This document shows positions 35,301 to 48,071 of a DNA stretch of 64,000 nucleotides, one piece after another. Numbering within the stretch: position 1 is the first letter of the stretch; each line of letters begins with the position of its first letter. The stretch covers positions 18,172,927 to 18,236,926 of the forward strand of contig NC_037594.1 in assembly GCF_003073045.1 (NCBI RefSeq), read 5' to 3'. A model generated the notes under the pieces. The model did not search any database. It was not told the origin of the DNA and saw only the letters and a program-made list of their open reading frames with translations. A program made the translations under genes and the position numbers. Source of the DNA: Pomacea canaliculata. Its lineage: Eukaryota > Mollusca > Gastropoda > Architaenioglossa > Ampullariidae.

Positions 35301-36127
35301 AAAACAGTTTTACTAAAGTACAAAGCTCGGACACCTTGTGCCCACAGTAAACAATCATATAATGTTTTACGAGGACAGGAACGAGGGAACAGTTCAGCTT
35401 GGCGTCTTAGTTTCTCTGGGATGTAGTTCCTACTGCAATACAAAGTTTTCTAAATCCATCGGATCGTGATTATCATTATTGCTCAATAACATGCAAATGC
35501 TTCGAAACCAACTGTACAAGAAAATTCATGAACATTCAGCATAATTTTGTGTTCGTAGAGCTGACTCACACAGCTCCAATGATTTCGATGCAACAGCTGG
35601 TTAGGAGCTTACCTCACTAAAAAAAAGAGCAAACATCAGTTGTAAGTTTAACCATTTCGGTTTTCAATAATATCATCATATTATGATCTAGTGGACATTC
35701 CTCGTCGTCAAAGAAGAGTAAGACATCCAAGTGCTGGTGCATGGTCGTTCTATCTAGTTCTTGATGAAGTGTTTTCTAAGAATTTAATGAACCATGTGCA
35801 GCGACTACAGCGACCTGCCAACCTGACTGAGAAAGGGTTAAGGGGGGAGCCCTGTGTGGCCGACATTTTACATCCTGAAAGCCGTGCATAGCACATACAT
35901 CGATGTATCGCCACCTAAAAACTTCCCAGAATCGAAGGGAAGTGTGTCTGGAATTCAACTTTCTCTTTCTTTACAGTAGTTTAGTAGTTTGTATGGCCGC
36001 CTGCTCAACATTCGCACAGACGACACTTGGCAGACATTTACTGTGGCCCAGCACCTGGGGTGGGTCTCTTACAGCTGAGTTCAGTGACACACCCTGAATT
36101 GCCTGGAATTAAGGTCTGACTCACAAC

Positions 36128-37671
36128 ATGGACTTCATGCCGGTATGTCATCCTGACCACCTATTTCTTCTTTATCATAATACTAAAGTCACAAGTTTCC
36201 ACAGTTTCTGTCGATCCTAATGTTCATGTATTTAATAATTGAAGAAAGCTCAGAGTATAATCCTAGTGTTGTAGAGCACCATGCATGTACATTTAATAAT
36301 AATAAACAACATTTATTAACATAAACATTTATGACTAGATGAACATCTTCTTGAATGCGCGCGTTTGCGTGCCTGGATGCATTCATATAGTGTACACACG
36401 AAGAAGTTTAACAAAGAACATTAAAAATGAAACACTGACTGTACACAGTCGTAGTTTACACGAGTCAAGTACACAACTTCATACAGAAAGCACCACATGA
36501 GCTGCATCACGTGATAGCAAGATGGCGGTATGTCAGGATATCAAGATGGCGGCCTGTTACGACTTCCAGTGAAAATACAATAAGATCAGCACAAAGGGCA
36601 AAAATTCAAGGAAGTTTTTTTAATGACAAAATAGAAAGGACCACACATTGCAGATGACTAGATGGCATCAGCTCAAGCAGCTGCTAATATTCTCTAGCTT
36701 CTCTGATTCTCTCTGCTTTATGAGAAAAGAGGTTTTATCTCTCCATCTTCAACCTTCTTCTTCTTCTACTGCATTGCTACAATCATTTTTATGAATTTCT
36801 ATGCTTCACCTTGCAGATTTTGCTATTCTCGTATTGAATGAGGACTCCTGAAGTCGTCCAAGGTAAATATAATGTTATAATAGATCTTTCACTTACTTCG
36901 CAGATGACATTATATTTTCGAAACCTGTAAAAACTGTCCTGCTTTGTGGGTGGGAGAGATAAGTAAGCATTTCTTAGACCGAAAAAATTACTTCGTCTTT
37001 AACTGTTATTCATATAAGTCAAAAAGGACATAATTAAGATGTATGACTTGTGTAACTAAATATTTCCACAGGAATATCGATGGTGTATATTCTCGTGGCG
37101 ATGGCCGGAGGCGGCCTGCTTGTTTATTTGGGGGTCGCACTTGGCTTTGAACGCGCAGCATTCGGACGCAACACCCGATCCGCGTTTGGAAATTTCTACA
37201 ACCGGGTAGGCCGTGTTCTAATTTGATGATGACAGAGAGTGAAAGTCTAGACTGTCGAGTATAGATATAGTATTGTAGCATAAAAATATGAATGACAAAA
37301 TATCGTAATACTAAGACAATGACTTGTCTCAACTATACATCTAGAATTTGAAGAGATTATTGAGACTAAAGACTTTTTTCATATTATTTTGAGACTATAG
37401 AATCAGCTTGCCATCCATTTGTAGGTAAATGCAACCAAACTTCGATGCACGCGCTGACCCTACTTATAACAAACCTTTCTTGACATGTTCTGTGACATTC
37501 AGATACACCATGGTGGCGGTGTCTACCCTCCAGCCATTTTGAATCGTAGACATCGGGGTGGCCGTGGGGAGCACCGTTGGTACAGTCGTGCTGCTCGAAT
37601 GCCGAGGCCACAAGTCACTTTTGTCCACCTTCATGCTCACCCTAACCCTCATCAAGGATACCTCTAGATAA
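36128..37671 (+). pseudogene. Pseudogene 5: class II ISG12/IFI6-like
   Basis: Exons correspond to 36128-36142 (MDFMP), 36817-36862, 37072-37205 and 37503-37671, each with GT-AG borders. Exon 2 reads ILLFSY then TGA, although its 3' half is identical to gene 4. IFI-A is open (ISMVYILVAMAGGGLLVYLG) but has lost the GAGGIAAGS core. It is 134 bases long, so it leaves in phase 0 instead of phase 2. IFI-B begins YTMVAVSTLQPF and stops with TGA where SIGA is expected. It is a decayed tandem copy of gene 4, with intron 1 still alignable (30880-31090 to 36500-36720). Confidence 0.75.
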
Positions 37672-39571
37672 CACCTATTCTGCTCGACCAAACAACCGCC
37701 TTGCCTTGGCTTATGAGCAGCCAAGGAATGACATGCAAATGCTAGAGTACTGAGTGCTCAAGTCTGCTTTTTACTGCCAGTTTCCTTTCTTCACTAAAGT
37801 TCCAAGAATATTTGACTATCTGTGACGAGCAACAACAGTTAATACAAAAAAAAAAAAAACAAAAAAAACATGCATATTCAACCGAGCGTCGACCCTCGCT
37901 GATGTAAGGCCTATAAAGTCACCAAAACTCTTGAAGATTTGTATTAAATAAATATAAATGCAAATCATCATCAGAGTTTGCTCAAGAAAATTATGTTTAC
38001 AGTTTCACAGACAGGCTTTGTTTAGAAATGTGTAGTGCTTTGTGACTGGTTCTTGTATTTTGTATTAGCACTACGTCACTTCCTGTTAAACTGGTTGAAT
38101 AAACCATCAGCACACAATTCTTCAGCGGGTTGTGATTGGCTTATTTTTTTCCCAACAAAAAAAAACAAGTATGGCTGATTAGTACACGGATGATGACGTT
38201 TGGAGCGTTGATCTAAAAAATAAATAAAAGGAGGATATTCACCCACAATTGTGGAAATAATTTCTTGCACTGAATTTTAACAAACTGTTAGGAAAAGTGC
38301 ACGCGACTAGGCCTTCAACTGAGAGCATAAATACAGCATAAACGATTAAAGAGATTTGGTGTAGGGGAGACAATACCTACGTCTACTAAGGGGACTAACT
38401 TGTCACTCTTGTGTCTCTTCACAGACTTTGTTTACCTCGGTGTCCACCTTTACATTATTGTGGGGCACCTCAGCAGCGCGAGGGCTGGAAAGTGTGGAGG
38501 ACCATTAAACATTTACATTGTCTGTTTGTGTCCATCTGTACGGTGGTGTGTGTGTGTGCTTTCGTCGACCTGGTGTATGACAGCAAGACAAGTTTGTTAT
38601 TTCAATATAATAATTGTGGAACTTATCATTTCTTGTTCAAGAATTTATGACTGTGAGGGTGTCCGTGGGGGACTAGCCCAGACAAAATCGTTGTTGTTTT
38701 TATATCCTACATTGACATAGAAGAAGTGTGTGTCCATACAATGGCAGAGCCTCCCTAAGTCGGAGACGGTATCACCTTACAGGTGGTATACAGGCCGTTA
38801 TTCATCGTCAGACAGAGCTAGTGAGTGTCTATTAATTTGTCTCACTCCAATGCCTATTATTAAAAGGCTTTTAAAGCCCTCGCCTTTGTAGTCTACCTTA
38901 GCTGCTAGCAACACACCCCGGCCACCATTGTGTCGGTTGATGTCAGAGTATTCTCCGTTGTCCTGGCTCATTGGCAGAAAAGTTCTCAATTTCCAGAGCA
39001 CAGTCATGACAGAATTTTTTTCACATTTATAATGAGGTTATACAATGTGCATGACATAGTGAAGAAGAAACAATCACTACTGAAGCAAAACAAAAATTAT
39101 CTCTCATCCTCAACGTGTGAATGTATTCGTTAAAGCAAAGGGCTTCTTTAGAGCACAATAAATAGAATATTTTTAAAATGTAATTTATATATGAACATCA
39201 GTTTCTAATCTTGTGTTAGTTTTAGTGTAGTCCTTGTTACTCCTCGAGGAGCAACAACACCTCTCCAGCGGACCCTGCTTTGGGCAGCCCCCATAAGTTG
39301 AGGCCATGTGGCTTGACAACATCAACAACTAACAATCCTACTCCACATTGGCACCTGCCACACAAATCATCACCAAGCAGACCCCCATACATACACAGTC
39401 ACAGCTCTCGACACAATCACAATCCGTGCAGTCGAACCTTCAACATGTCGCTGGGTACCAAAGCTGCCAGGTCGGGTTCTTAGAATAGAAGTAGACTAAG
39501 CCTTCGCTCCTTCTTCCGCTTTCCTTACAAGGAGACGTTCGTCTGTGAACCAATGGTAATCTCGCTCACAA
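37672..39571. other. Intergenic, no gene seen
   Basis: No family exon or repeat family was recognised. The segment 39240-39490 is slightly richer in G+C and could be a repeat fragment, but nothing identifies it. Confidence 0.4.
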
Positions 39572-39581
39572 ACCACGTGAT
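39572..39581 (+). promoter_or_regulatory. Gene 6 E-box
   Basis: ACCACGTGAT, 117 bases before the gene 6 ATG, is the same place as in the other class II units. Confidence 0.45.
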
Positions 39582-39697
39582 GAGGGAACGTTACCTCCAG
39601 AGAGCAAGGAGGGAGGCTCACAACGCCGGTGTACGTGAGGCTACGCTGATCTCTGTGACACATCTTCACCTGTCTGAAGGTTACACACACCGACAGC

Positions 39698-42541
39698 ATG
39701 GCATCTGTACAGGTGAGACACATATTCAGAACAGATTTCTTTGTTGTATCATGAGAAAACATAAGGAAAGACCATTGCGAGGGCAATGATGACACTTGTC
39801 TTGTAAGTCACCTGATCTTTCTTGTCGAACTGTGTGTTCAGGTAAGTTGCTGATGTATAGTGCAGGCGGTAGTGTTACCATGTTTACGACACAGGTGTGA
39901 ATTGTCACTGTGTAGGAAACAGGTGAGTTGCTAGGGTGTCGGAGACACAGGACTGAGTTGTTAGGGTATGGGACTAAGGACCCTCGTCTGCCACCTACAA
40001 CAGTTCTGTCTTATCAGCAGTCAGGTGGCTCTACCCACCGACATGCGTGATAGCCAGTGTGTCCTCGTCGTCATGACGATTGTCTAAACACGGTTGACCG
40101 CTTTCCTTGATGATTGTATTACAGGGTTACTTACTGCCTGTACTGTTCACGAGCGAGTCTACGTGTGCAACGATCATTTGTTAAAATAAAAATGCTAACA
40201 AGTAATAAGAGTTTAATAAAGTAAAAATTATCATCTCGCATTGATACAAATGGCATTTATTTTCACCAATTAATTGCTGATTATAAGAAGTGCATTTTAA
40301 TGTTAACAAGTTAATATACAATGTTTATATAATAGTAAAGTGTAGGACACGTCGCTATTAAAGTCATTTATTAACTAAGGACGATTTCATTTCACCTTAA
40401 ATTTCCGAACTTGAAGAACTGCCGAAGGTAATCATTGGAAGAATGATGTTGAAGTATTTTGTTTACAGATGGTCGTTTTTCTTGTGTTCTTACTGACATC
40501 ACCTGTGATCACACATGGTCATGATCATCACGATGGTAAGTATAATACGTGTAAATATAAATATTTCTACATATTTCTACATACACATACTATATACAGT
40601 CTCAAATTCTCCGCAGTTGTGGTAAAGTGTTTTTACCCTCCCCCACCTCCTCACAACTGTAGGACATATTAATCATGGGGTCTTAATCTTTATTTAAACC
40701 CCAGGATTATGGAAGTAGTGTTGAATACACATCTAAGCATGTCTAACAAGATCTGATATATCCAATGTGTTACACTCAATTACTTAGCAGGCACTTCAGA
40801 AAGCTTATAGGAACGAGACATGTGCTATATATGAACTACATTACTATGGGCTACGTTCGATGAATGTACTATTTTCTTGCGCTGCAGTCAGGTGCAGACA
40901 TGATCAATTCAGGTGTGTAACGGTCGCTAAGTGCATCCCATACAAGTGGAAGTGCGACGGTGGGATTGACTGTCCTGACAAAAGTGATGAGAAGGAATGT
41001 GGTAAGCAACAGCCAGTCTCAGGTCTTGGAAGAGTTCAGTAACAAATCTTCTCTTTCATTCTCCTTTTTTTTTATTTCTGTTCACTTTCTCTTGAACATT
41101 TGCAAAATTATCAGTCAGAGCGGTTTTCATTCCGTCATGGGGTCCTTATCAATTGATGCGATGCTGAAGTTCTCAGGTGTAGGGCTTTCCCTGATCTGGG
41201 ACCGCAAAACTGCTGCTGAGACCCAGACCATGGATACTTAATTTCTGATAGAAGGTGCAAGGTGCAAAAGGAGAGAAATGATTTCATTAAACTTCTTTTG
41301 CCTTATTTCACTACTTTTCAGCAACAAAGCTACAGAGCTGGATACTTCTTTTAGGTTTGAGGTAGTGTCCACAAAGTCTCAACTCAAATATTATGAAACA
41401 GTATGCACAGAACCAGACCTGGGCAAACGCCAGCCCGCGGGCCGGATCCGGCCCGCCTCCTGTCTCTGACCGGCCCGCCCGCTGGCCCGCCCGCCAGTAT
41501 ATATACTATATATACAGTATTGGGTAAAACTGAGTTAACTATATTAGTCCGGCCCTCTAAAACCATCCCAATTTCTCATGCGGCCCCTTGGGGAAATTAA
41601 TTGCCCACCCCTGCACAAAACCATTTAGAAACTTGGTAGAACACCAAATCTTGTTGGATGAACGTTGAGATATGAGATGAAATGTTGTTGACAGGTTCCT
41701 GGTGGTGGACGGTCGGCGCCATGTTGGCGGGAGGGGCTCTGACTGTCGTAGCCGCTCCGGTGGCGGTTGCAGGTCTTGGCTTTGGTGCCGCGGGCATCGG
41801 TGCTGGAACTGTGGCAGCAGGAGCCATGTCCACCGCTGCTACAACAGGGTAGGTGACTGGGTAGGTGACTGGGTAGGTGACTGGGTAGGCCTGGTGTAGT
41901 AGTGACTCACAAACTGTTCCTTTCATAGCTCTGGTACATGACGAAAATAAATTCTGTAGCCATTATCTTCTAGAAAAATCCATGAGCGTCAAAGAAGAAA
42001 AGAAACAAAGAGACGACAAAGATAAAAGAGCTTTCTAACAGTTGAAGATATTTTTACATTAGCTATATTGTAAGCCATTTTCGTTTAATGCCTTTTGCTT
42101 GTAGCACAAAAGGAGTTCCTTTGCGATGCTTATTAAATAAATCCTGTTAATTTGTAGAATGACTTTTCCCACCGTTAAAGGCGAAAGTATTCAATACCTA
42201 CATACACATCAAACCTCTTTAACGGTGTTTAACCAGGTGTAGATCATAATAATTTAATGATGCGGTGTTTCCATGTACGCTGTGATTTCAGAGTGGGAAT
42301 GGGGGTCGTGTCTACTCTGCAAGCGGTTGGAGCCACGGGGGCGCTCACCCTGGCACAAAGCGCTGTGGTTGGAGGACTTGGGGCAGGAGTCAGCAAAGTT
42401 GTCTGCGACAAGGTCTCCAGCGACAAAGACAAGGGCCAAAACGATGACAAGGGTGAAAAAGCAGACAATGGCGAGCCAGAGGACAAGGATGAAGACGAGG
42501 ACCAGGGCAAGCGCAAGGACGAGGACAAAGACAACAACTAA
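39698..42541 (+). CDS. Gene 6: predicted secreted LDLa-ISG12/IFI6-like protein
   Basis: Exons are 39698-39712, 40469-40535, 40888-41001, 41695-41848 and 42292-42541 (phases 0, 1, 1, 2; 600 bases, 199 residues). Residues 1-21 form a signal peptide (MASVQ plus [17 protein letters not shown]), followed by a His/Asp spacer. Residues 28-65 are a complete LDLa domain. It has Cys 30, 37, 43, 50, 56 and 65 and the calcium-site run [17 protein letters not shown] (67-116) has [15 protein letters not shown] and [22 protein letters not shown] has [17 protein letters not shown], followed by a 50-residue Asp/Lys/Glu tail. A hAT-like element sits in intron 3. LDLa modules normally bind ligands outside the cell, so this puts the glycine-zipper core on the secretory route. 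Function is unknown. Confidence 0.87.
41414..41613. mobile_element. hAT-like MITE in intron 3 of gene 6
   Basis: The ends CAGACCTGGGCAAACG and TTGCCCACCCCTG are flanked by CACAGAAC and CACAAAAC (7/8 match). It is the reverse-oriented sister of 17339-17500. The 200-base body is rich in GGCCCGCC. Confidence 0.88.
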
Positions 42542-42984
42542 AAGTCACTTCATGTCATCAAGAGTCTTTGGGTTATATTAGCATTAGCTTTAGTACTAGC
42601 ATTAGCACAGGAGCAATCCCTATTGTTATCAATGTATTAACGCTAGCTCTCTATTGCCTCGTGCAAATCAGGTAGAATGAATTTTCGAAATTGAGGCTTA
42701 ATACATGTTCATTACTCTGATTAAGTGCTTTAGTGGTAATGTATTTTTTTAACTATTAGCTGAGTATCATTTTCAGGCAGATACCGACATAACTTCAGGC
42801 TTTTCTCTGTTTAGCTGTGCATTAGTGTTGACATGATTTTCTAATTGACTGTGATGCTTTGTTGTGGTAATTCTCTCATTGTTTATATGCTCTAGTAAAA
42901 CAGTGATCACCTATCGGTTAGTTAGTGTCTTTTGTTTGTCGTTTTTGAGAAAAATTGCCGAAGATATTGACAGATAAATCTATT

Positions 42985-43262
42985 ATAGACAGACAATATA
43001 TAGACAGATAATATATAGACAGACAATATATAGACAGAAAATATATAGACAGACAATATATAGACAGATAATATATAGACAGACAATATATAGACAGACA
43101 ATGTATAGACAGAAAATATATAGACAGACAATATATAGACAGACAATATATAGACAGACAATGTATAGACAGAAAATATATAGACAGAAAATATATAGAC
43201 AGACAATGTATAGACAGAAAATATATAGACAGACAATATATAGACAGACAATATATAGACAG
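42985..43262. repeat. 15-bp minisatellite, about 18 copies
   Basis: The unit is ATATATAGACAGACA with A/T/G variants. Because the unit is a multiple of three, it creates long accidental frames on both strands. It ends 60 bases before the gene 7 E-box. Confidence 0.92.
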
Positions 43263-43322
43263 AGCGAAGACATTTGGATACTGCGTGTACATAGACCAGT
43301 GGTATATTACACACACACAGGA

Positions 43323-43343
43323 CACGTGGTGAAGTCACATGAT
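43323..43343 (+). promoter_or_regulatory. Gene 7 E-box pair
   Basis: CACGTG (43323-43328) is followed by a GTCACATGAT variant. CCAATAAAAC, a TATA-like run, is at 43391-43400. This arrangement is shared with gene 8. Confidence 0.45.
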
Positions 43344-43437
43344 CGTCAATAAATATGACAGGGCCTGAGTGCTTATCGACCTTTTACAAACCAATAAAAC
43401 GTGGGCACATGTTTCAGTCACATCAGTTGCCGTCATC

Positions 43438-46213
43438 ATGGCCTCCTCAAAGGTAAGATGGACTGGGGCAGGATTGTTTTCTTTAGTTGTTACAAAGACT
43501 GTGATAGACAGCAGCCTCTAGTTGCAAGGTCCACGAAGACAGAAATATGTTTCTCGTTCTCGTGCTAACATCTTTGAGAAATTCCCACAAAGTATACATT
43601 ATAATGTCCTCTCTCAGGTTAACGCTCAGGACAATCATTAGGACGATGCTAGTACACACCAAGATAGCTCTCTCTTCAAATAAGAATTAAAAGGAAAGTT
43701 TTAACAAATAATCTTAAAAGAAAACTTTTATATCCAAACAATTCTCTAATAGGCCTGGGTGGTGATGATAGACTGATCATTAAAGTATTACGAAAGATCT
43801 GCCATCTGCTTCAAGATGTCAATGAGCAGATCACGTGAGTGACATGACAGGTGCTTTGTCATGGCGATTATCACACATTGGTAAACATCTTTGCTAAGTT
43901 GAGGAGGGTGATTTACAGAGTAAAAATACTAATCTATGGTGAACAGTGTAAATACATAATTATGAGGAAGAGAGCAAGCAAACAAGTGTGAATGATGGGA
44001 ACGATTAAAGGTTCCTCACCTCAGCAGCAAGAGTTGAGGACCCGTATGTACAAGGACAGACAAGTGTTCATCCATCAATCAACCCGACTACATTGATTAT
44101 AAATAAGGACATGGTGACAGCAGACAGCAGCGAACTTTTAATTTATTTTGAGAAATGAATTTGCCTTTGACCTGACACTACAGACATGTGGTTGGTCCTG
44201 AATTGTACTTTGTCCACGCTCTCAAACGCCGGGTGTCTGACAGGCTTACAATTGTAGCATCATGGCCAGCAATAGTCAGACTAAGATGTTCAGATGGTCT
44301 AATGCTTCTCTTGGTCGCTTGCTTTTACTTGTGGGAGGTAAAAATTGGTTTCTGCACAAGTAACCCACTCCCAGCCAAGGCAAACGACCCTGCTGCCTTG
44401 TGGGTAATATTTGGAAAGACTAATTGCATTCATTGCAGAGAGTTCAAACTACTTTTTTGCAGATTACCTTTTGCTTCGTGGCTTTGCTGATATCACCTGT
44501 TATCCCACACGATGATAAAGGTAGCACACACACACACACAACACACACACACGCACATGGAGTTGTTATTATATAAATATTTCTAGCATAAACTTAAAGA
44601 TGTGAACACACTTATGCTGTCATGGCTACCCACTGGGGATCCGGAGATGTATGTTATTAAGGAGATGTCATGAGCTTCAGTGGATGTCACTGTTGAAAAC
44701 TTCCTTTCGTGTGTTGCAAAAAAAGTTATTTGACGATTCTTGAACTCTTCTGATAATGTATATCTGTAATGTGAAACAAAAATCCACTTCTATTAGTCTT
44801 TAAAGTCAATCGTACAATTTTTTACACATATTTTTTAACCTATCTTTTAAATTTTGATGTCCAGAAAATGCAATATATATATATATATATTTAAAGAATA
44901 TTGACATGTATGTCGATTTACTTTCATGAAGTCTTTCAGTTCATACCTCAGATATGGATGCAATGTAAACACAAGTAGGTGTGTCTAACACCAGTTTCAA
45001 GGATGTTGCACCATTTGTTCCTTGTGAGAATGTCGAGAAAAATGAGATGCCAGTTGCGCCATGTCATTGCAATATTTTCTGCCACTAGTCAGGTGCACAC
45101 AGGATCGATTCCAGTGTGTGACTGTCCCTCAGTGCATCCCCTCCGACTGGAGGTGCGACGGTGAGGCTGACTGTGAGGACAGGAGCGATGAGAGGGAGTG
45201 TGGTGAGTAGCAGCAAGTCTCAGGTCTTGAGGGAGTTTAGCAACAAAGTTTCTTATATTCATCCTCTCCTTCTCTTTTTCTCTTGTTCTTTTCTGGATCG
45301 ACTGTTCGAAACAGCTTTTTCCTGTCTTGTGTTTGTTGATGGGTTGAGTATACAATGCAGAATGTGTTTGTCTGACATCGTTCAGATGAACTTGAGATGT
45401 GAGTTGAAATGTTGCTCACAGGCTCCCCCTGGTGGACAGAAGGTGTGGTGGTGGCGGGCGGCGCTGTAGTTGTCGCAGCCACTCAAGTAGCGGTTGCAGT
45501 TCTTGGCTTTGGAGTCGCAGGCATCGGTGCTGGAACTTGGACAGCAGGCTCCGTGTCCAGACCTGCTACACTGGGGTGAGTCCCTGGGTAGGTCTGGTGT
45601 GACAGTCACTCACACAGTGTCCCCAGAATAGCTCTGGGGAATAAAGAAAATAAAGAAGCTAGCTTTCATTCTGGGAACAAAAAACAAAACAAAAAAAAAA
45701 AGCTATAAACAAGAAAGACAGAAGCAAAGAAGAAAAGAAACAACGAAGAAGAAAAGAAAAAACAATAACGAAAGAAAGAGGTCTTGAAGTTCCAGATATT
45801 TTCACACCTAAAATATTTTAAGGAATTTTAGATACCGTTAAGCCAAAGCTAACTAAATAAATGTTTATTTGTTTAAGAAGGTTTTTCTTCTTCAAAGACG
45901 GACTCAGAACACTTTATTACCCACACAATCACGAAGGTGCATGAAAACTATTTTAGTGATGTGTAACCAGACTGCAGATAACAATGATGTAATAATGTAA
46001 TGATGTAATGATGTAATGATTCCATCTACCCTGTGACATTACAGGGTGGGACTGGGGGTCGTGTCCACCCTCCAAGTGACTGGAGCCACGGGGACACATA
46101 ACCACTCGCACGTAGGAGTAGGAGCAGGAGAAGAGGAAGGATTCCGTGACCACGTCTTCGTGGGCGATGGTCATCACAACCTGGGCGAGGACGAGCTGCA
46201 AGACGAGGACTAG
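43438..46213 (+). CDS. Gene 7: predicted secreted LDLa-ISG12/IFI6-like protein, shortened second helix
   Basis: Exons are 43438-43452 (MASSK), 44463-44520, 45089-45202, 45422-45575 and 46045-46213 (phases 0, 1, 1, 2; 510 bases, 169 residues). The signal peptide is MASSK plus ITFCFVALLISPVIPHDDK. LDLa (25-62) has all six Cys and [17 protein letters not shown] has [17 protein letters not shown], then [20 protein letters not shown] keeps [16 protein letters not shown] and then loses the expected hydrophobic stretch. It becomes HNHSHVGVG and an acidic/His tail, so the second membrane helix may be absent. The exon 2 donor is GTAGCA, weaker than in its sisters. It is the closest relative of gene 8. 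LDLa is intact, so extracellular binding is plausible. Confidence 0.84.
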
Positions 46214-46422
46214 ACCTATAAGTCACGTGACTTCTAGTTGCTAAGTGTTTATTGGGTACATTGTCTGGTTTTAACAATGGGTATTACAATGGGTTTTAGT
46301 GTTGGTACCCGCTCTTCAGTATCCACTTATTAGCTTTTTATTTGTACAATCTTTGGGGTTACAATGACTTTCGTTGTCGCTGACTTGCTGTGGGCTTTTT
46401 TCTTAATTGCTGTAAATGCTGC

Positions 46423-46428
46423 AATAAA
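46423..46428 (+). terminator. Likely poly(A) signal of gene 7
   Basis: AATAAA 210 bases past the stop, followed by T/GT-rich sequence from about 46480. Confidence 0.45.
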
Positions 46429-46754
46429 ACAACCATTAACAGTATATCACTATATATAATAAAACAATTATCAGCCATCTGTGTTTCAATGTTTTTTGTT
46501 TGTCGTGCAAAAACTTGTGCCAAAATATATACATATATAAAAATACCACAAAGCTAGATTTTCAACTACATCTCTCTTTTTATCTCTATCTCTCTGTCTC
46601 TGTTCATCATGGGGACTGATGAAGTGTCAGTCTCAGAACTCTCTCTATTCTTGCTCATGTAGGACCTCAGTCATTGCCGAGGTCATGAAATGGTCTCAGA
46701 CAGAAGATGTAGAAGGTGGGCTAATACTTCGGTTTAAAGGTGTGGCTATATTTG

Positions 46755-46872
46755 GCTATATATTACTCAATACATAGTTGGCTATATATTACTCAATACA
46801 TAGTTGGCTATATATTACTCAATACATAGTTGGCTATATATTACTCAATACATAGTTGGCTATATATTACTC
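46755..46872. repeat. 26-bp minisatellite, about 4.5 copies
   Basis: The unit is TGGCTATATATTACTCAATA plus CATAGT. It lies between genes 7 and 8. Confidence 0.9.
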
Positions 46873-47965
46873 GCACATAATAAGCGAAGGTTAATAAAGA
46901 CTTGTGGGTACAAATGTACCCTGTTTCATGTACCCTTTAGCCTCATCTCGTCTGTCTGTCAACATGTCCCTGGCATCGCTCGATCGGGGTGGCTGGAGGC
47001 TTTTCTGGGTAAAGGGGGAAGTTGAAAACTGATGGATGATGGGATGCGATGTGGAACTTGTTTTGCTTTTAAGTTCAGTAAGCACGAAGTCCACTGACTG
47101 CTGCACAGTCGAAGGAATCCTGTCCAGGCTCTAGAGAAGCATTAATGGATTAAAACCCCTCAGTTTAAAACATTAAAATACCAGCAAGCAATAAAAAAAA
47201 CCATATGAAACAAAGCAAAATACAACATTTGGAAAAAATAAAAATAAAACAAAAACGTAAACGAAAGCAAAAAAATAAAATACAACTAAAAGTCCAAAGG
47301 TTAGCGAGCCAAAAACGTCCGCTGATGTCATGTTTGGACTGAAACACATTGTATAAGCCTGGTCTGCTCATGCTGAACCCCTCTTCCATCTTTGACTTTG
47401 AATTTAAAAGTTTTCGCCACAACAAAACTGAATCAATTTAATGCAAAATTTATTTTATTATAATAAGCATCATGGCTGTGTCTGCCATCCCCAGTAGCAG
47501 CCGCTGTTACCGTCGCGATCCTGATGTGGACATCTGCCGTGGAGCCTTCTGTGGAGAAGGTGCTTCCCAAGTACTTACAACTGTTTACTGACTCAATCTG
47601 TACTTAATTTATAGATATATATCTACTTTGTAGTTGCCATTGACCAGGCCTTTCTTCTTGCCAGTGCTGGTCTTCATTCCATCCGCCTTTAAAATCTCCG
47701 CCACGAGGCAAGGTCTTGTCATTTGCTTTTGGCGTTTCAGACGATAATTCTGAATTCTCAACCTTATGTTGATTACAGATGAAGATGTGTAATTCTCAAC
47801 CACAAATTTCGCAAGTTGCTGAGTGCATGACCCTGCAATATATTGTTTAGATGTACATGCACTTCGTCGATACTTCTTGACGTCTGTAAAAAATGCGAAC
47901 CATTTAGTATGTTCTTTAACAGCAATCGCTCATACATACAGCAGTGGTGTCTGACATGCGAAGGA

Positions 47966-47986
47966 CACGTGTTCAGGTCACGTGGC
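47966..47986 (+). promoter_or_regulatory. Gene 8 paired E-boxes
   Basis: CACGTG at 47966-47971 and again at 47979-47984, 86-100 bases before the ATG. CCAATAAAAC is at about 48026-48035, as in gene 7. Confidence 0.5.
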
Positions 47987-48071
47987 CGTCTACACCTATG
48001 ACCACTTATCGACCTGTTACTTCCCAATAAAACGTTCAGACATTTTTTAGTCACAATCAGTTGTCATCATC

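Noticed and set aside
42918-43352. Long YRQTIYRQKI and CLYIVCLYIF open frames
   Set aside because: The 15-bp minisatellite has a unit divisible by three, so stops are avoided by chance on both strands.
47460-47620. Possible extra IFI-A-like or LINE-like reading near ATGGCTGTGTCTGCC
   Set aside because: It lacks the glycine core and splice borders. Similarity to either is too weak to call.
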